Under the pieces are notes generated by a model. It was not told the DNA's origin and searched no databases. It saw only the letters and a list, made by a program, of their open reading frames with translations. Of a DNA stretch of 6,970 nt, positions 1 through 6,167 are shown piece after piece. The first letter of the stretch is position 1; each line of letters begins with the position of its first letter. Position numbers and translations under genes: made by a program. Source of the DNA: DASUSF01 sp036375275 (GTDB lineage: Bacteria; Pseudomonadota; Alphaproteobacteria; Geminicoccales; Geminicoccaceae); the NCBI GenBank assembly GCA_036375275.1, contig DASUSF010000119.1, positions 1 through 6,970 of the forward strand. The letters run 5' to 3'.

Positions 1-1
1 G

Positions 2-664
2 ACCCTCGGCGAAGCCGGGATCCGGATGATGGAGGCGCGGGTGGTGCCGGACATCGAGAGCGAGATCGTGGACGCGGTCAACGCCTGCCGCTCGAAGCAC
101 ACCTACGTGTTCACGACCGGCGGGATCGGGCCGACCCACGACGACATCACGTCCGCCTGCATCGCCAAAGCGTTCGGGCGCCGTTTCGAGCGCAACCTCG
201 AAGCCGAGCGCCGCCTGCTCGACTACTACCCGCCCGAGCGGGTGAACGAGGAGCGGATGTCCATGGCCGACATGCCGGAGGGGGCGGAGCTGATCGACAA
301 TCCGGTCTCGGTCGCGCCGGGCTTTCGGGTCGAGAACGTCTACGTCCTGCCCGGCGTGCCGAAGATCATGCAGGCGATGGTCCTGGAGCTGCTGCCGACG
401 CTCGCCGGCGGCGAGAAGATGCTCGCGCGGACGATCACCGTGTTCGCGCCCGAAGGCGACGTGTCGGCGGGGCTCGGGCGGATCCAGGCGAAGTTCGAGG
501 ACCTCGAGCTCGGCAGCTACCCGTTCTGGCGGCCCCAGGGCCCCGGCACCTCGATCGTGATCCGCGGTCACGAGCAGGACCGGATCGACCTCGCGGCCGG
601 CGCGCTTTATGCCCTCGCCGAGGAGCTCCACGCCGAGACCCAGGAGGACTACAAGCCGGCCTGA
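2..664 (+). CDS. CinA-like molybdopterin-binding-domain protein, 5' truncated
   Basis: The frame is open from the first complete codon at position 2 to a TGA at 662-664, giving 220 visible residues. The start lies outside the window; by comparison with family members roughly 25-30 N-terminal residues are missing. The signature TTGGIGPTHDDIT at visible residues 38-50 is the conserved MoaB/MogA/CinA (MoCF_biosynth) substrate-loop motif. Further along are the family-typical PGVP segment (residues 117-120) and a C-terminal block with SYPFWRP and GPGTS. The protein ends without the extra amidohydrolase domain of full-length CinA, so it belongs to the short stand-alone class often annotated competence/damage-inducible protein A. 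The biochemical role of these short forms is not settled: the fold resembles molybdopterin-binding proteins, but neither molybdenum cofactor synthesis nor pyridine-nucleotide repair can be assigned from sequence. It is followed by a 104-nt gap and a candidate promoter, so the next gene need not be in the same operon. Confidence 0.93.
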   Translation, partial: TLGEAGIRMMEARVVPDIESEIVDAVNACRSKHTYVFTTGGIGPTHDDITSACIAKAFGRRFERNLEAERRLLDYYPPERVNEERMSMADMPEGAELIDNPVSVAPGFRVENVYVLPGVPKIMQAMVLELLPTLAGGEKMLARTITVFAPEGDVSAGLGRIQAKFEDLELGSYPFWRPQGPGTSIVIRGHEQDRIDLAAGALYALAEELHAETQEDYKPA

Positions 665-691
665 CGCCCCTGACAGGGTGACCCCGGCCAC

Positions 692-718
692 TTGCGGGGC
701 AACAACCAGAGGTATGAT
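692..718 (+). promoter_or_regulatory. Candidate sigma-70-type promoter for the diheme cytochrome gene
   Basis: TATGAT at 713-718 matches five of six positions of the -10 consensus. TTGCGG at 692-697 is a partial -35 hexamer, but the 15-nt spacer is shorter than the usual 17. Transcription would begin near 725 and give a leader of about 45 nt before the GTG at 769. The assignment rests on the good -10 and the position only. Confidence 0.4.
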
Positions 719-733
719 ACTGCCCTCCGGTCA

Positions 734-749
734 AGCACCTTTCGGTGCT
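734..749 (+). other. Leader hairpin before the diheme cytochrome gene
   Basis: AGCACC (734-739) pairs perfectly with GGTGCT (744-749) around a TTTC tetraloop. It lies just downstream of the candidate promoter and about 8 nt before the ribosome binding site. Only a short ATTT follows, so it is a poor terminator; it could stabilise the 5' end of the mRNA or influence translation. It covers the upstream in-frame GTG at 745, which argues against that codon as the start. Confidence 0.45.
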
Positions 750-754
750 CATTT

Positions 755-763
755 GGCGGGAGG
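755..763 (+). promoter_or_regulatory. Ribosome binding site that selects the GTG at 769
   Basis: GGCGGGAGG ends 5 nt before GTG 769, a good Shine-Dalgarno placement. Neither the upstream GTG (745) nor the downstream ATG (790) has a comparable site at the right distance, so 769 is the preferred start. Confidence 0.7.
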
Positions 764-768
764 CGCCA

Positions 769-2622
769 GTGATTGGACGGCACGGGTTGATGCGATCGGT
801 CGGCTTGCCGCTCGCGGTCATCTGGGGCGGCCTGTTCGGCTGCGCCTCCGCAACCAGCCATGCCGACGGGGAGGTCAGGCAGGGCTGGTCCGAGGCGGAC
901 CGGCGGGGCTGGTACGACGGGACCCAGGGCTCGCGGCTGATCCCGTTCGACTGGCTGGTGGCGCTGGAGCAGCCGGACAACGGGCAGCCCTTCCTGGCGA
1001 CGGAGCACATCGAGCGCTTCCGCTACCTGCCCCGGACCGATCCGTCGGGGCGCCCGATGCTGCCGGTCGGCTTCGCGCTCGACGACTCCGACGATTCCGA
1101 GCTCACCTTCACCCGGCTCCGCTGGACCACGGGCCAGGGCTCGGATGCACGGTGGGTCGGCATGAACTGCTCGGCCTGCCACACCGGCGAGATCGCCTTC
1201 GAGGGACGGCGGCTCCGGATCGACGGCGGCGCCACGATCGCCGACTTCCAGTCGTTCATGGAGACCCTGGACCAGGCGCTGGAAGCGACCAGGGCCGAGC
1301 CGGAGAAGTGGGAGCGGTTCGCCGCCGCCGTCCTCGACGGCCGGGACACCGACGCCAACCGGGCGCTCCTGGAGGGGGCGTTCGACGATCTGCTCGCCTG
1401 GCGGCGGAAGGTCGCGCTGATGAACGAGACCCCGCTCCGCTACGGCTATGCCCGCCTCGACGCCTTCGGCCACATCTTCAACAAGGCGGCCCTGCTGACC
1501 AACGCGAGCGACCCGATCGCCAACCCGCCGGACGCGCCCACGAGCTACCCCTTCCTCTGGAACGTCCACCAGCACGACAAGGTGCAGTGGAACGGGATCG
1601 CCTCGAACTCCGGGCGGACGCTCTGGCCGAGCGGCGAGACCTTCGACGTCGGCGCGCTCGGCCGGAACACCGGCGAGGTGATCGGCGTGTTCGCGGACGT
1701 CAACGTCACCAGGTCGCCCGGCCTGGCCGGCTACGATTCCAGCGTGCAGGCGGCGAGCCTGGATGCGATGGAGGACCTGATCACCCGCCTCGAGCCGCCG
1801 GCCTGGCCCGTGGACGTCTTCGGCGAGCTCGACGACGGCCTCGTCGCGGAAGGCAGGGCGCTGTTCGAGGCGCAGTGCCAGAGCTGCCACCTGCCGCTCG
1901 CGCACGACGACCTCACGACCCGCTTCCAGGCCCGGATGAGCTTCTTCCGCGACGACATCCCCGGCAACGTGCCGCCTGGCACCGACCCCTGGATGGCCTG
2001 CAACGCCTACACCTACGAGGCGCGGACCGGCGACCTCGAGGGGATCAAGCGGCGCTATGTGTTCGGCGAGCGTCTCGGTGAGCAGGAGCCGGTCGCCAAT
2101 GTGCTCTCGGCGCTGGTCGCAGGCACGCTGGTCGGCAAGAAGGGCGAGATCGTCTCGAGCGCGGCCCGGGCGTTCTTCGGGATCGAGCGCCGCCCGCGGG
2201 TGGTCGAGGAGGAGTTCTTCCTGCTGGACCGCGCCATCGTCGAGATCGAGGACCTCGACGCGCTCCGGCTCGAGCGCTGCATGACCGAGGAGAGCGACAT
2301 CCTCGGCTACAAGGCGCGCCCGCTGACCGGGATCTGGGCGACCGCGCCCTACCTCCACAACGGCTCGGTCCCGACGCTCCACGACCTGCTGCTGCCGCCG
2401 GACGAGCGGCCGGACACGTTCTTCCTCGGCACGCGCGAGTACGACCCGGTCAAGGTCGGCTACCGGACCGAACAGTCCGCCGAGAACAGCTTCCGCTTCC
2501 AGGCCCAGGACGAGGCGGGCGAGCCGATCCCCGGCAACTCCAACGCCGGCCACGACTACGGCAACGCCGGCCTGACCGAGGCGCAGCGTCGGGCGCTGGT
2601 CGAGTACATGAAGTCGCTCTGA
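769..2622 (+). CDS. Two-heme c-type cytochrome, peroxidase/RoxA-like, probable lipoprotein
   Basis: From the GTG at 769 this encodes 617 residues. The N-terminus has basic residues, a hydrophobic stretch (residues 9-24) and a lipobox-like LFGC with Cys25, so it is probably an exported lipoprotein; cleavage by signal peptidase I near SHA is the alternative. Two c-type heme motifs are present: CSACH at 134-138 and CQSCH at 370-374. The C-terminal part has YKARPLTGIWATAPYLHNGS from Tyr514, a block shared by large diheme cytochromes of the bacterial cytochrome c peroxidase/MauG superfamily, and a GNSNAGHDYG segment whose His595 is a candidate sixth ligand of the second heme. The size, the CSACH motif and the layout resemble the rubber oxygenase RoxA more than the ~330-residue classical peroxidases, but the distance between hemes (236 residues) is longer than I recall for RoxA. 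Trp264 and Trp274 are possible electron-transfer residues between hemes. Substrate is unknown: peroxidase, oxygenase or another oxidation are all possible. An alternative GTG at 745 would add 8 residues. Confidence 0.9.
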   Translation: MIGRHGLMRSVGLPLAVIWGGLFGCASATSHADGEVRQGWSEADRRGWYDGTQGSRLIPFDWLVALEQPDNGQPFLATEHIERFRYLPRTDPSGRPMLPVGFALDDSDDSELTFTRLRWTTGQGSDARWVGMNCSACHTGEIAFEGRRLRIDGGATIADFQSFMETLDQALEATRAEPEKWERFAAAVLDGRDTDANRALLEGAFDDLLAWRRKVALMNETPLRYGYARLDAFGHIFNKAALLTNASDPIANPPDAPTSYPFLWNVHQHDKVQWNGIASNSGRTLWPSGETFDVGALGRNTGEVIGVFADVNVTRSPGLAGYDSSVQAASLDAMEDLITRLEPPAWPVDVFGELDDGLVAEGRALFEAQCQSCHLPLAHDDLTTRFQARMSFFRDDIPGNVPPGTDPWMACNAYTYEARTGDLEGIKRRYVFGERLGEQEPVANVLSALVAGTLVGKKGEIVSSAARAFFGIERRPRVVEEEFFLLDRAIVEIEDLDALRLERCMTEESDILGYKARPLTGIWATAPYLHNGSVPTLHDLLLPPDERPDTFFLGTREYDPVKVGYRTEQSAENSFRFQAQDEAGEPIPGNSNAGHDYGNAGLTEAQRRALVEYMKSL

Positions 2623-2643
2623 GGCGCGGCCACGAACAACGAG

Positions 2644-2673
2644 AAAAAGGGGCCCGGCGCGGACGCCGGGCCC
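2644..2673 (-). terminator. Intrinsic terminator of the minus-strand operon
   Basis: A perfect 10-bp GC-rich stem (2650-2659 with 2664-2673) closes on a 4-nt loop. Read on the minus strand it is followed by CC and then five T residues (complement of 2644-2648), the arrangement of a Rho-independent terminator. It sits 31 nt past the stop codon of the glycine-zipper lipoprotein gene. On the plus strand there is no T-tract after the stem, so for the diheme cytochrome transcript it would serve at most as a 3'-end stabilising hairpin. Confidence 0.85.
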
Positions 2674-2684
2674 AAATGGCGGGG

Positions 2685-2706
2685 AGCTCGATTGCGCGAT
2701 CGAGCT
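2685..2706 (-). other. Stem-loop overlapping the stop codon of the lipoprotein gene
   Basis: AGCTCGAT (2685-2692) and ATCGAGCT (2699-2706) form a perfect 8-bp inverted repeat with a 6-nt loop. The right arm includes two bases of the TAG stop codon (2705-2707, minus strand). It stands 11 bp from the terminator stem, so the 3' end of the transcript could fold into two consecutive hairpins. Confidence 0.5.
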
Positions 2707-3199
2707 ACGACCCGACCGCGCGCCATTGGCCGGAGGCGTCGCGGCACGCGGTGCCGCTGACCCGCTCGAGCCGGCCGTCGATCGTCGCGTTGTGGCTGTA
2801 GTCGCGGCAGACCTGGCCGCCGCCGACGGCATAGGTCCGGGTCGGGGTGACGCTGCCGAAGTTGCCGCTGTCCGGGTTCTGCCAGGCGACCTGCTGGCCC
2901 GCCGGGGCGAACTCGAGGGCCCGGAACTGCGCCTGGCCGGCGGCGATCCGGTCGGCCCGGTCGAGCGACTTGCCGACCGAGGAGCCGACCACCGCGCCGA
3001 GGAGCGTGCCGACCGAGGTCGCGATCAGCTTGCCGCGGCCGCCGCCGATCTGCGAGCCGGCGAGCGCGCCGGCGCCGGCGCCGGCGAGGGCGCCCACGGT
3101 CTGCTTCGGGCCGAGATCGCCGAAGCTCGGGCCACCGGCGCAGCCGGCGAGGAACAGGAGGGCGGCGAAGGCCGCGATCAGGCGGGGCAGGGGTCGCAT
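2705..3199 (-). CDS. Glycine-zipper outer-membrane lipoprotein, RT0821/Lpp0805-like
   Basis: 164 residues. The signal sequence ends in the lipobox LAGC with Cys20, so the mature protein should be lipid-anchored, probably in the outer membrane. Residues about 36-76 form a glycine zipper: two helices rich in GxxxG spacing (GALAGAGAGALAG, then GTLLGAVVGSSVG), a motif of the 17-kDa surface-antigen/Rickettsia-type family that can pack into or against membranes. The C-terminal domain carries two cysteines (Cys131 in CRDY and Cys152 in TACRD) and ends in GQWRAV, the typical layout of RT0821/Lpp0805 surface proteins; the cysteines may form a disulfide. AAGGAG (complement of 3206-3211) lies 6 nt before the ATG. 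The gene follows the other glycine-zipper gene by 66 nt on the same strand and ends before a strong terminator, so it is likely the last gene of the operon. The exact role is not known; an envelope-stabilising role is inference from family membership. Confidence 0.88.
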   Translation of the reverse strand: MRPLPRLIAAFAALLFLAGCAGGPSFGDLGPKQTVGALAGAGAGALAGSQIGGGRGKLIATSVGTLLGAVVGSSVGKSLDRADRIAAGQAQFRALEFAPAGQQVAWQNPDSGNFGSVTPTRTYAVGGGQVCRDYSHNATIDGRLERVSGTACRDASGQWRAVGS

Positions 3200-3265
3200 G
3201 GTGGTCTCCTTCTTGGTTGGCTGTCGCCCGTCGGGCTGCTCGGGCTCGGCTCGGGCACGCGTGCC

Positions 3266-3724
3266 TCAGCGGTCGGTCAGGCGGATCGGCGCGCCGGTCG
3301 TGGCGGCGGCGTCCGGATTGGCCCAGGCGCCGCTGGCGTCCGGCTCGGGCAGGCAGGCCTCGCCGGCTTCGGCGACCCGGGTGCCGAGCGTGGCGCCGCC
3401 GAGAGCGCCGAGCACCGCGCCGCCGATGGTCGCTGCGGTGTTGCCGCCACCCTTGCCGATCCCGGAGCCGATCAGGCCGCCGACCACGCCGCCGAGGAGT
3501 CCGCCCATCGCCTGGTTGGCGAGGTGGGTCTCCGCGCAGTCGTCCGGGGTCAGATCGAGGCCGAAGATCTCGCCGGGATCGTCCGACCGGCCGGTGGCCG
3601 GGACCTGCCCGGCACCGACGAACAGCGGCCCGGCGGGCCCGGCGTCCGCGGCCGCCGGAGGGCCGGCCAGGACCGCCGCGAGGAGTGCACCCGGGATCAG
3701 GATCCGCTTGCGGTTCGCCGTCAT
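3266..3724 (-). CDS. Secreted glycine-zipper protein, hypothetical
   Basis: 152 residues with a basic start, a hydrophobic stretch (residues 8-20) and a probable signal peptidase I site near AAADA (residues 24-28); no lipobox is seen. Residues 73-115 form a glycine zipper of two helices (MGGLLGGVVGGLIGSGIG and IGGAVLGALGGATLG) separated by a short KGGGN linker, as in Gly-zipper 2TM/YMGG-type domains. Cys63 and Cys124 flank the zipper and could bridge in the periplasm. The start is firm: GGAGG (complement of 3730-3734) stands 5 nt before the ATG. Its upstream region carries one of the two proposed response-regulator arrays, so it is probably a direct target of the neighbouring two-component system. 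It differs clearly from the following lipoprotein outside the zipper, so the pair is analogous rather than an obvious recent duplication. Function unknown; membrane insertion or oligomerisation is suggested by the zipper only. Confidence 0.85.
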   Translation of the reverse strand: MTANRKRILIPGALLAAVLAGPPAAADAGPAGPLFVGAGQVPATGRSDDPGEIFGLDLTPDDCAETHLANQAMGGLLGGVVGGLIGSGIGKGGGNTAATIGGAVLGALGGATLGTRVAEAGEACLPEPDASGAWANPDAAATTGAPIRLTDR

Positions 3725-3740
3725 CGTCGCCTCCGAGGCC

Positions 3741-3758
3741 AGCCGGGTGGGCCCGGCT
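3741..3758 (-). other. GC-rich leader hairpin before the glycine-zipper gene
   Basis: AGCCGGG (3741-3747) pairs perfectly with CCCGGCT (3752-3758) around a 4-nt loop. It lies 6 nt upstream of the Shine-Dalgarno sequence of the gene starting at 3724, within the leader expected from the proposed promoter. It could hinder or time ribosome loading, or simply protect the 5' end. Confidence 0.45.
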
Positions 3759-3774
3759 CGTTCATCGTCGGCGG

Positions 3775-3780
3775 AGGCTA
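3775..3780 (-). promoter_or_regulatory. Tentative -10 element for the glycine-zipper gene
   Basis: On the minus strand TAGCCT (three of six consensus positions) begins exactly 12 nt after the last half-site of the response-regulator array. PhoP-type boxes of enterobacteria stand about 11-12 nt from the -10 element, so the spacing supports an otherwise weak match. Transcription would start near 3768 with a leader of about 44 nt. Confidence 0.35.
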
Positions 3781-3792
3781 GGCGACGGCCCT

Positions 3793-3829
3793 TGAACCGG
3801 TTCTGAACCTACTATTCAGCTGGTGTTCA
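3793..3829. promoter_or_regulatory. Proposed response-regulator operator array, copy 1
   Basis: Four half-sites are visible. TGAACC at 3793-3798 and 3804-3809 (on the minus strand GGTTCA-N5-GGTTCA) point toward the glycine-zipper gene. After 3 nt, TATTCA at 3813-3818 and TGTTCA at 3824-3829 repeat the 6+5 spacing on the plus strand, pointing the other way. The 11-bp start-to-start period is that of direct repeats bound by PhoP/OmpR-family dimers. The array fills the gap just after the kinase stop codon (3832). The same architecture recurs at 6168-6205. The central 3795-3802 also reads as the palindrome GAACCGGTTC within 3795-3803, a by-product of the repeat pattern. No binding data; the regulator assignment is inference. 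Confidence 0.62.
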
Positions 3830-3831
3830 TC

Positions 3832-5169
3832 TCAGCCGGCAGCGGCGGCGGGCAGCGTCAGGCGCGCGCGGAGTCCCCCGAGCGGTGCCTCGCCGAGCTC
3901 GATCCGGCCGCCGTAGAGCTCGGCGAGGTCGGCGACGATCGCGAGGCCGAGGCCCGATCCGGGCACCCGCTCGTCGAGGCGTCGGCCGCGCTCGAGGACC
4001 GCCTGGCGCTGCTCGGGCGGCAGCCCGGGGCCGTCGTCCTCGACCTCGATCACCAGGCGCTCGCCGTCGGGCGCCGCGCGTGCCCGCACCTCGCCGGCGG
4101 CCCATTTGCAGGCGTTGTCGAGCAGGTTGCCGAGCATCTCCTCGAGATCCTGGCGGGCGCCCCGGAAGGCGAGCGCGGGGGCGCTGCCGCCGTCCACCCG
4201 GATCCCCCGGTGGCCGTGGATCTTGCCGAGGGTCCGGGTGAGGTCGGCGAGCACCGGGGCGACCTCGGTCCGGGCGCCGAGCACGCCCGCGGTGGCGGCG
4301 GCGCGCGCGCGGGCGAGGTGATGGTCGACCTGGCGGCGCATGATCTCGACCTGGCGCCGGGTCAGGCTGGCGAGCGGCCCCTCGTGGCGCTCGGCCTCGT
4401 TGGTCAGCACGGTGAGCGGTGTCTTGAGGCCGTGGGCGAGGTTGCCGACGTGGGTGCGGGCGCGCTCGATCAAGGCTTCGTTGTGGTCGAGCAGGGCGTT
4501 CAGCTCCGCCGCCAGCGGCTCGATCTCGCGCGGGAAATCGCCCTGGAGCCGGCGGGTCCGCCCGGTCCGGATCGCGGCCAGCGCGCGCCCGACCCGGCGT
4601 AGCGGTTCGAGGCCGAAGCGGACCTGGAGAAAGATCGCGATCAGGAGGCCCGCGAACAGCACGCTCAGGAACAGGGTCAGGAGCCGGTTGAAGCGCCGCT
4701 TGTCGGCGGCGATCTCGCTCCGGTCCCCGGCGACGACGAACGTATAGAGGCGGTCGCCGAAGCCGATCGCGCGCGCGAGCAGCCGGAGCTCGCCGCCTTC
4801 CGGGCCGACCGTATCCCGGCTCAGCACCTCGCCCGCACGCAGCATCGGCGCGCTCAGGCGCTGATCCCAGAGCGAGGGCGAGCGGCGGGTGCCGCCCTCG
4901 CCCCACGCCGTGATCTGCCAGTACCATCCGGAGAGCGGCTGCTCGAACCTCGGGTCGCCGAGGCGCGGCGCCAGATGGAGCGCGTTCCCCTCGCCGACCT
5001 CACTCGCCGCGACGAGGCCTTCGAGCAGGACGTTGAGACGCTGGTCGAAGCTGCGCTCGACGACGTCGCCGAACAGCGCCGAAAGCCCGAAGCCGCCGAG
5101 CGAGAGCAGGACCGCGCACCACAGCGCGGCGCTCGCGACGAGGCGGAAGGCGAGGGAGTTACGCCGCAT
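3832..5169 (-). CDS. PhoQ-like sensor histidine kinase
   Basis: 445 residues, a full-length inner-membrane sensor kinase. A first membrane helix (about residues 9-34), a periplasmic sensor region (about 35-160, with DPRF..PLSGWYWQ at 72-84) and a second helix (about 163-183) are followed by a HAMP linker (about 184-235). The H-box NLAHGLKTPL has the phosphorylated His246 and is close to the PhoQ-type form. The catalytic ATP-binding domain shows the N-box GNLLDNACKWA (347-357), the G1 box DDGPGLP (378-384) and the G2 box GSGLGLAI (404-411), so all key residues are present. The periplasmic ligand cannot be read from sequence; divalent cations or cationic peptides are known for PhoQ itself, but the acidic patch of enteric PhoQ is not obvious here. 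The ATG at 5169 overlaps the end of the regulator gene by 11 nt and has no strong Shine-Dalgarno site of its own, which points to translational coupling. Confidence 0.97.
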   Translation of the reverse strand: MRRNSLAFRLVASAALWCAVLLSLGGFGLSALFGDVVERSFDQRLNVLLEGLVAASEVGEGNALHLAPRLGDPRFEQPLSGWYWQITAWGEGGTRRSPSLWDQRLSAPMLRAGEVLSRDTVGPEGGELRLLARAIGFGDRLYTFVVAGDRSEIAADKRRFNRLLTLFLSVLFAGLLIAIFLQVRFGLEPLRRVGRALAAIRTGRTRRLQGDFPREIEPLAAELNALLDHNEALIERARTHVGNLAHGLKTPLTVLTNEAERHEGPLASLTRRQVEIMRRQVDHHLARARAAATAGVLGARTEVAPVLADLTRTLGKIHGHRGIRVDGGSAPALAFRGARQDLEEMLGNLLDNACKWAAGEVRARAAPDGERLVIEVEDDGPGLPPEQRQAVLERGRRLDERVPGSGLGLAIVADLAELYGGRIELGEAPLGGLRARLTLPAAAAG

Positions 5170-5830
5170 CCAGCGGCGGGCGGAGGCGGTAGCCGAGGCC
5201 CCGCGCGGTCTCGATCACGTCGACCCCGAGCTTCTTGCGAAGACGGCCAACGAAGACCTCGATGGTGTTGGAGTCGCGATCGAAATCCTGATCGTAGAGG
5301 TGCTCGGTGAGCTCGGTCCTGGAGACCACCTTGTCCTTGTGGTGCATGAGGTAGGCGAGGAGGCGGTACTCCTGCGCGGTCAGCTTGACCGGCTGGCCGC
5401 CGACGGTCGCCCGGGCCGAGCGGGTGTCGATCGCCACCGGCCCGCAGGAGATCTCCGCCGAGGCATGGCCGGCCGCGCGCCGGACCAGGGCCCGGATCCG
5501 GGCCAGCACCTCCTCGGTGTGGAACGGCTTGGTCACGTAGTCGTCGGCGCCGGCATCAATGCCGGCGACCTTCTCGCTCCAGCGATCGCGCGCGGTCAGG
5601 ATCAGGACCGGCATGGTGCGGCCGTCCTCGCGCCAGCGCTCGAGCACGGTCAGCCCGTCGATCACCGGCAGGCCGAGATCGAGCACCACCGCATCGTAGG
5701 GCTCGGTGTCGCCGAGGTGCAGGCCGTCCTCGCCGTCATGGGCGAGATCGACGGCGTAGCCGGCGCCGCGGAGCGTGTCGCCGAGCTGCCGCGCCAGATC
5801 CTCGTCGTCTTCCACCACCAGGACCCGCAT
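5159..5830 (-). CDS. PhoP-like OmpR-family response regulator
   Basis: 223 residues, normal for the family. The receiver domain (1-118) begins MRVLVVEDDE with the acidic pair Glu8/Asp9, has the phospho-acceptor Asp51 in VVLDLGLP, Thr79 in LTAR and Lys101 in TKPF. The C-terminal winged-helix DNA-binding domain (about 128-217) has KLTAQEYRLL, the recognition-helix segment SNTIEVFVGRLRKKL (187-201) and the wing RGLGYRL. Many positions match enterobacterial PhoP, including RWRE, GADDYVTKPFH and VGRLRKK. The start at 5830 is supported by the canonical N-terminus and by AGGAGAAGGG (complement of 5835-5844) just upstream; longer readings of the frame have no family support. It lies 17 nt after the PepSY gene and overlaps the kinase gene, so the three are one operon. 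The recognition helix and the hexamer-N5-hexamer repeats nearby make it the likely binder of both operator arrays. Confidence 0.97.
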   Translation of the reverse strand: MRVLVVEDDEDLARQLGDTLRGAGYAVDLAHDGEDGLHLGDTEPYDAVVLDLGLPVIDGLTVLERWREDGRTMPVLILTARDRWSEKVAGIDAGADDYVTKPFHTEEVLARIRALVRRAAGHASAEISCGPVAIDTRSARATVGGQPVKLTAQEYRLLAYLMHHKDKVVSRTELTEHLYDQDFDRDSNTIEVFVGRLRKKLGVDVIETARGLGYRLRPPLDAA

Positions 5831-5847
5831 CGCACCCTTCTCCTCGT

Positions 5848-6141
5848 TCAGCGCACCTTCAGGATCTTCCCCGAACGCGCATCGGCAATGACGTCGCGCA
5901 CCTTGCCGTCCTCGCCCAGCCACTTGACCCGGTAGGTCGGCTGCTCGCCGCCTCTGCGCACCTTGGCGTCGAGCGCGCGGCCCGGAATCCGGGCTTCGAT
6001 CGTCCGCAGGACCTTGGCCAGCGGCACCACGTCCTCATCGGCGATCAGGTGGAGCAGGGGCGGCGGCAGCTCGACAGCGGGCGCCGGTTGGGCTGCGATC
6101 ATCGCGAGCAGAAGGCCGAGCGCCGGCTTGAGGGTGCGCAT
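5848..6141 (-). CDS. Small secreted PepSY-domain protein
   Basis: 97 residues. The N-terminus MRTLKPALGLLLAMIAAQPAPA is a good signal peptide with probable cleavage at APA (residues 20-22), so the mature protein of about 75 residues is periplasmic. The rest fits one PepSY unit: helix PLAKVLRTIEARIPGRALDAKVR (about 40-62), then strands with TYRVKWLGEDGKVRDVIADA and the closing SGKILKVR, matching the usual YxVxxxxxDGxxxxVxVDAxTGxIL pattern. Small PepSY proteins commonly accompany PhoP/PhoQ-like systems and are thought to modulate periplasmic proteins or the sensor; that role here is inference. No clear Shine-Dalgarno sequence precedes the ATG at 6141. An in-frame ATG at 6162 would lengthen the signal peptide by 7 residues but also lacks one; still longer readings run through the operator. 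As first gene of the operon it sits directly beside array copy 2. Confidence 0.88.
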   Translation of the reverse strand: MRTLKPALGLLLAMIAAQPAPAVELPPPLLHLIADEDVVPLAKVLRTIEARIPGRALDAKVRRGGEQPTYRVKWLGEDGKVRDVIADARSGKILKVR

Positions 6142-6149
6142 GGCGCAAG

Positions 6150-6155
6150 GATGTA
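6150..6155 (-). promoter_or_regulatory. Tentative -10 element for the PepSY-regulator-kinase operon
   Basis: On the minus strand TACATC begins 12 nt after the last half-site of array copy 2, the same distance as TAGCCT from copy 1. The match to the consensus is only three of six, as expected for an activator-dependent promoter. The start site would fall near 6143, only a couple of bases before the ATG at 6141, which would give a leaderless or nearly leaderless mRNA and would explain the absent Shine-Dalgarno site. Confidence 0.35.
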
Positions 6156-6167
6156 GACCCATCGGGC

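Noticed and set aside
609..2081. A 490-codon plus-strand frame overlapping the cytochrome gene in another phase
   Set aside because: Arg/Pro-rich out-of-phase reading without any motif; the correct frame is unambiguous.
2650..2673. The same hairpin as a plus-strand terminator for the cytochrome gene
   Set aside because: On the plus strand the stem is followed by AAATGG, without a T-tract; the T-tract is on the minus-strand side only.
649..2832. A 727-codon open frame on the minus strand opposite the diheme cytochrome gene
   Set aside because: It is a shadow of the cytochrome gene in GC-rich DNA: composition is dominated by Arg, Gly, Val and Ala, there is no domain or signal, and the plus strand encodes two heme motifs and conserved family blocks.
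2726..3806. Long plus-strand frames across the two glycine-zipper genes
   Set aside because: Low-complexity Ala/Gly/Arg/Pro readings antisense to two genes with proper signal peptides, ribosome sites and zipper motifs.
3823..4602. A 259-codon plus-strand frame antisense to the kinase gene
   Set aside because: The minus strand encodes all kinase catalytic boxes; the antisense frame has no ribosome site and no motif. The plus-facing half-sites at 3813-3829 are therefore not taken as evidence for a gene there.
5831..5923. Longer N-terminus for the response regulator, from a start at 5923
   Set aside because: It would overlap the PepSY gene and add 31 residues before the canonical MRVLVVEDD start, which has its own ribosome site.
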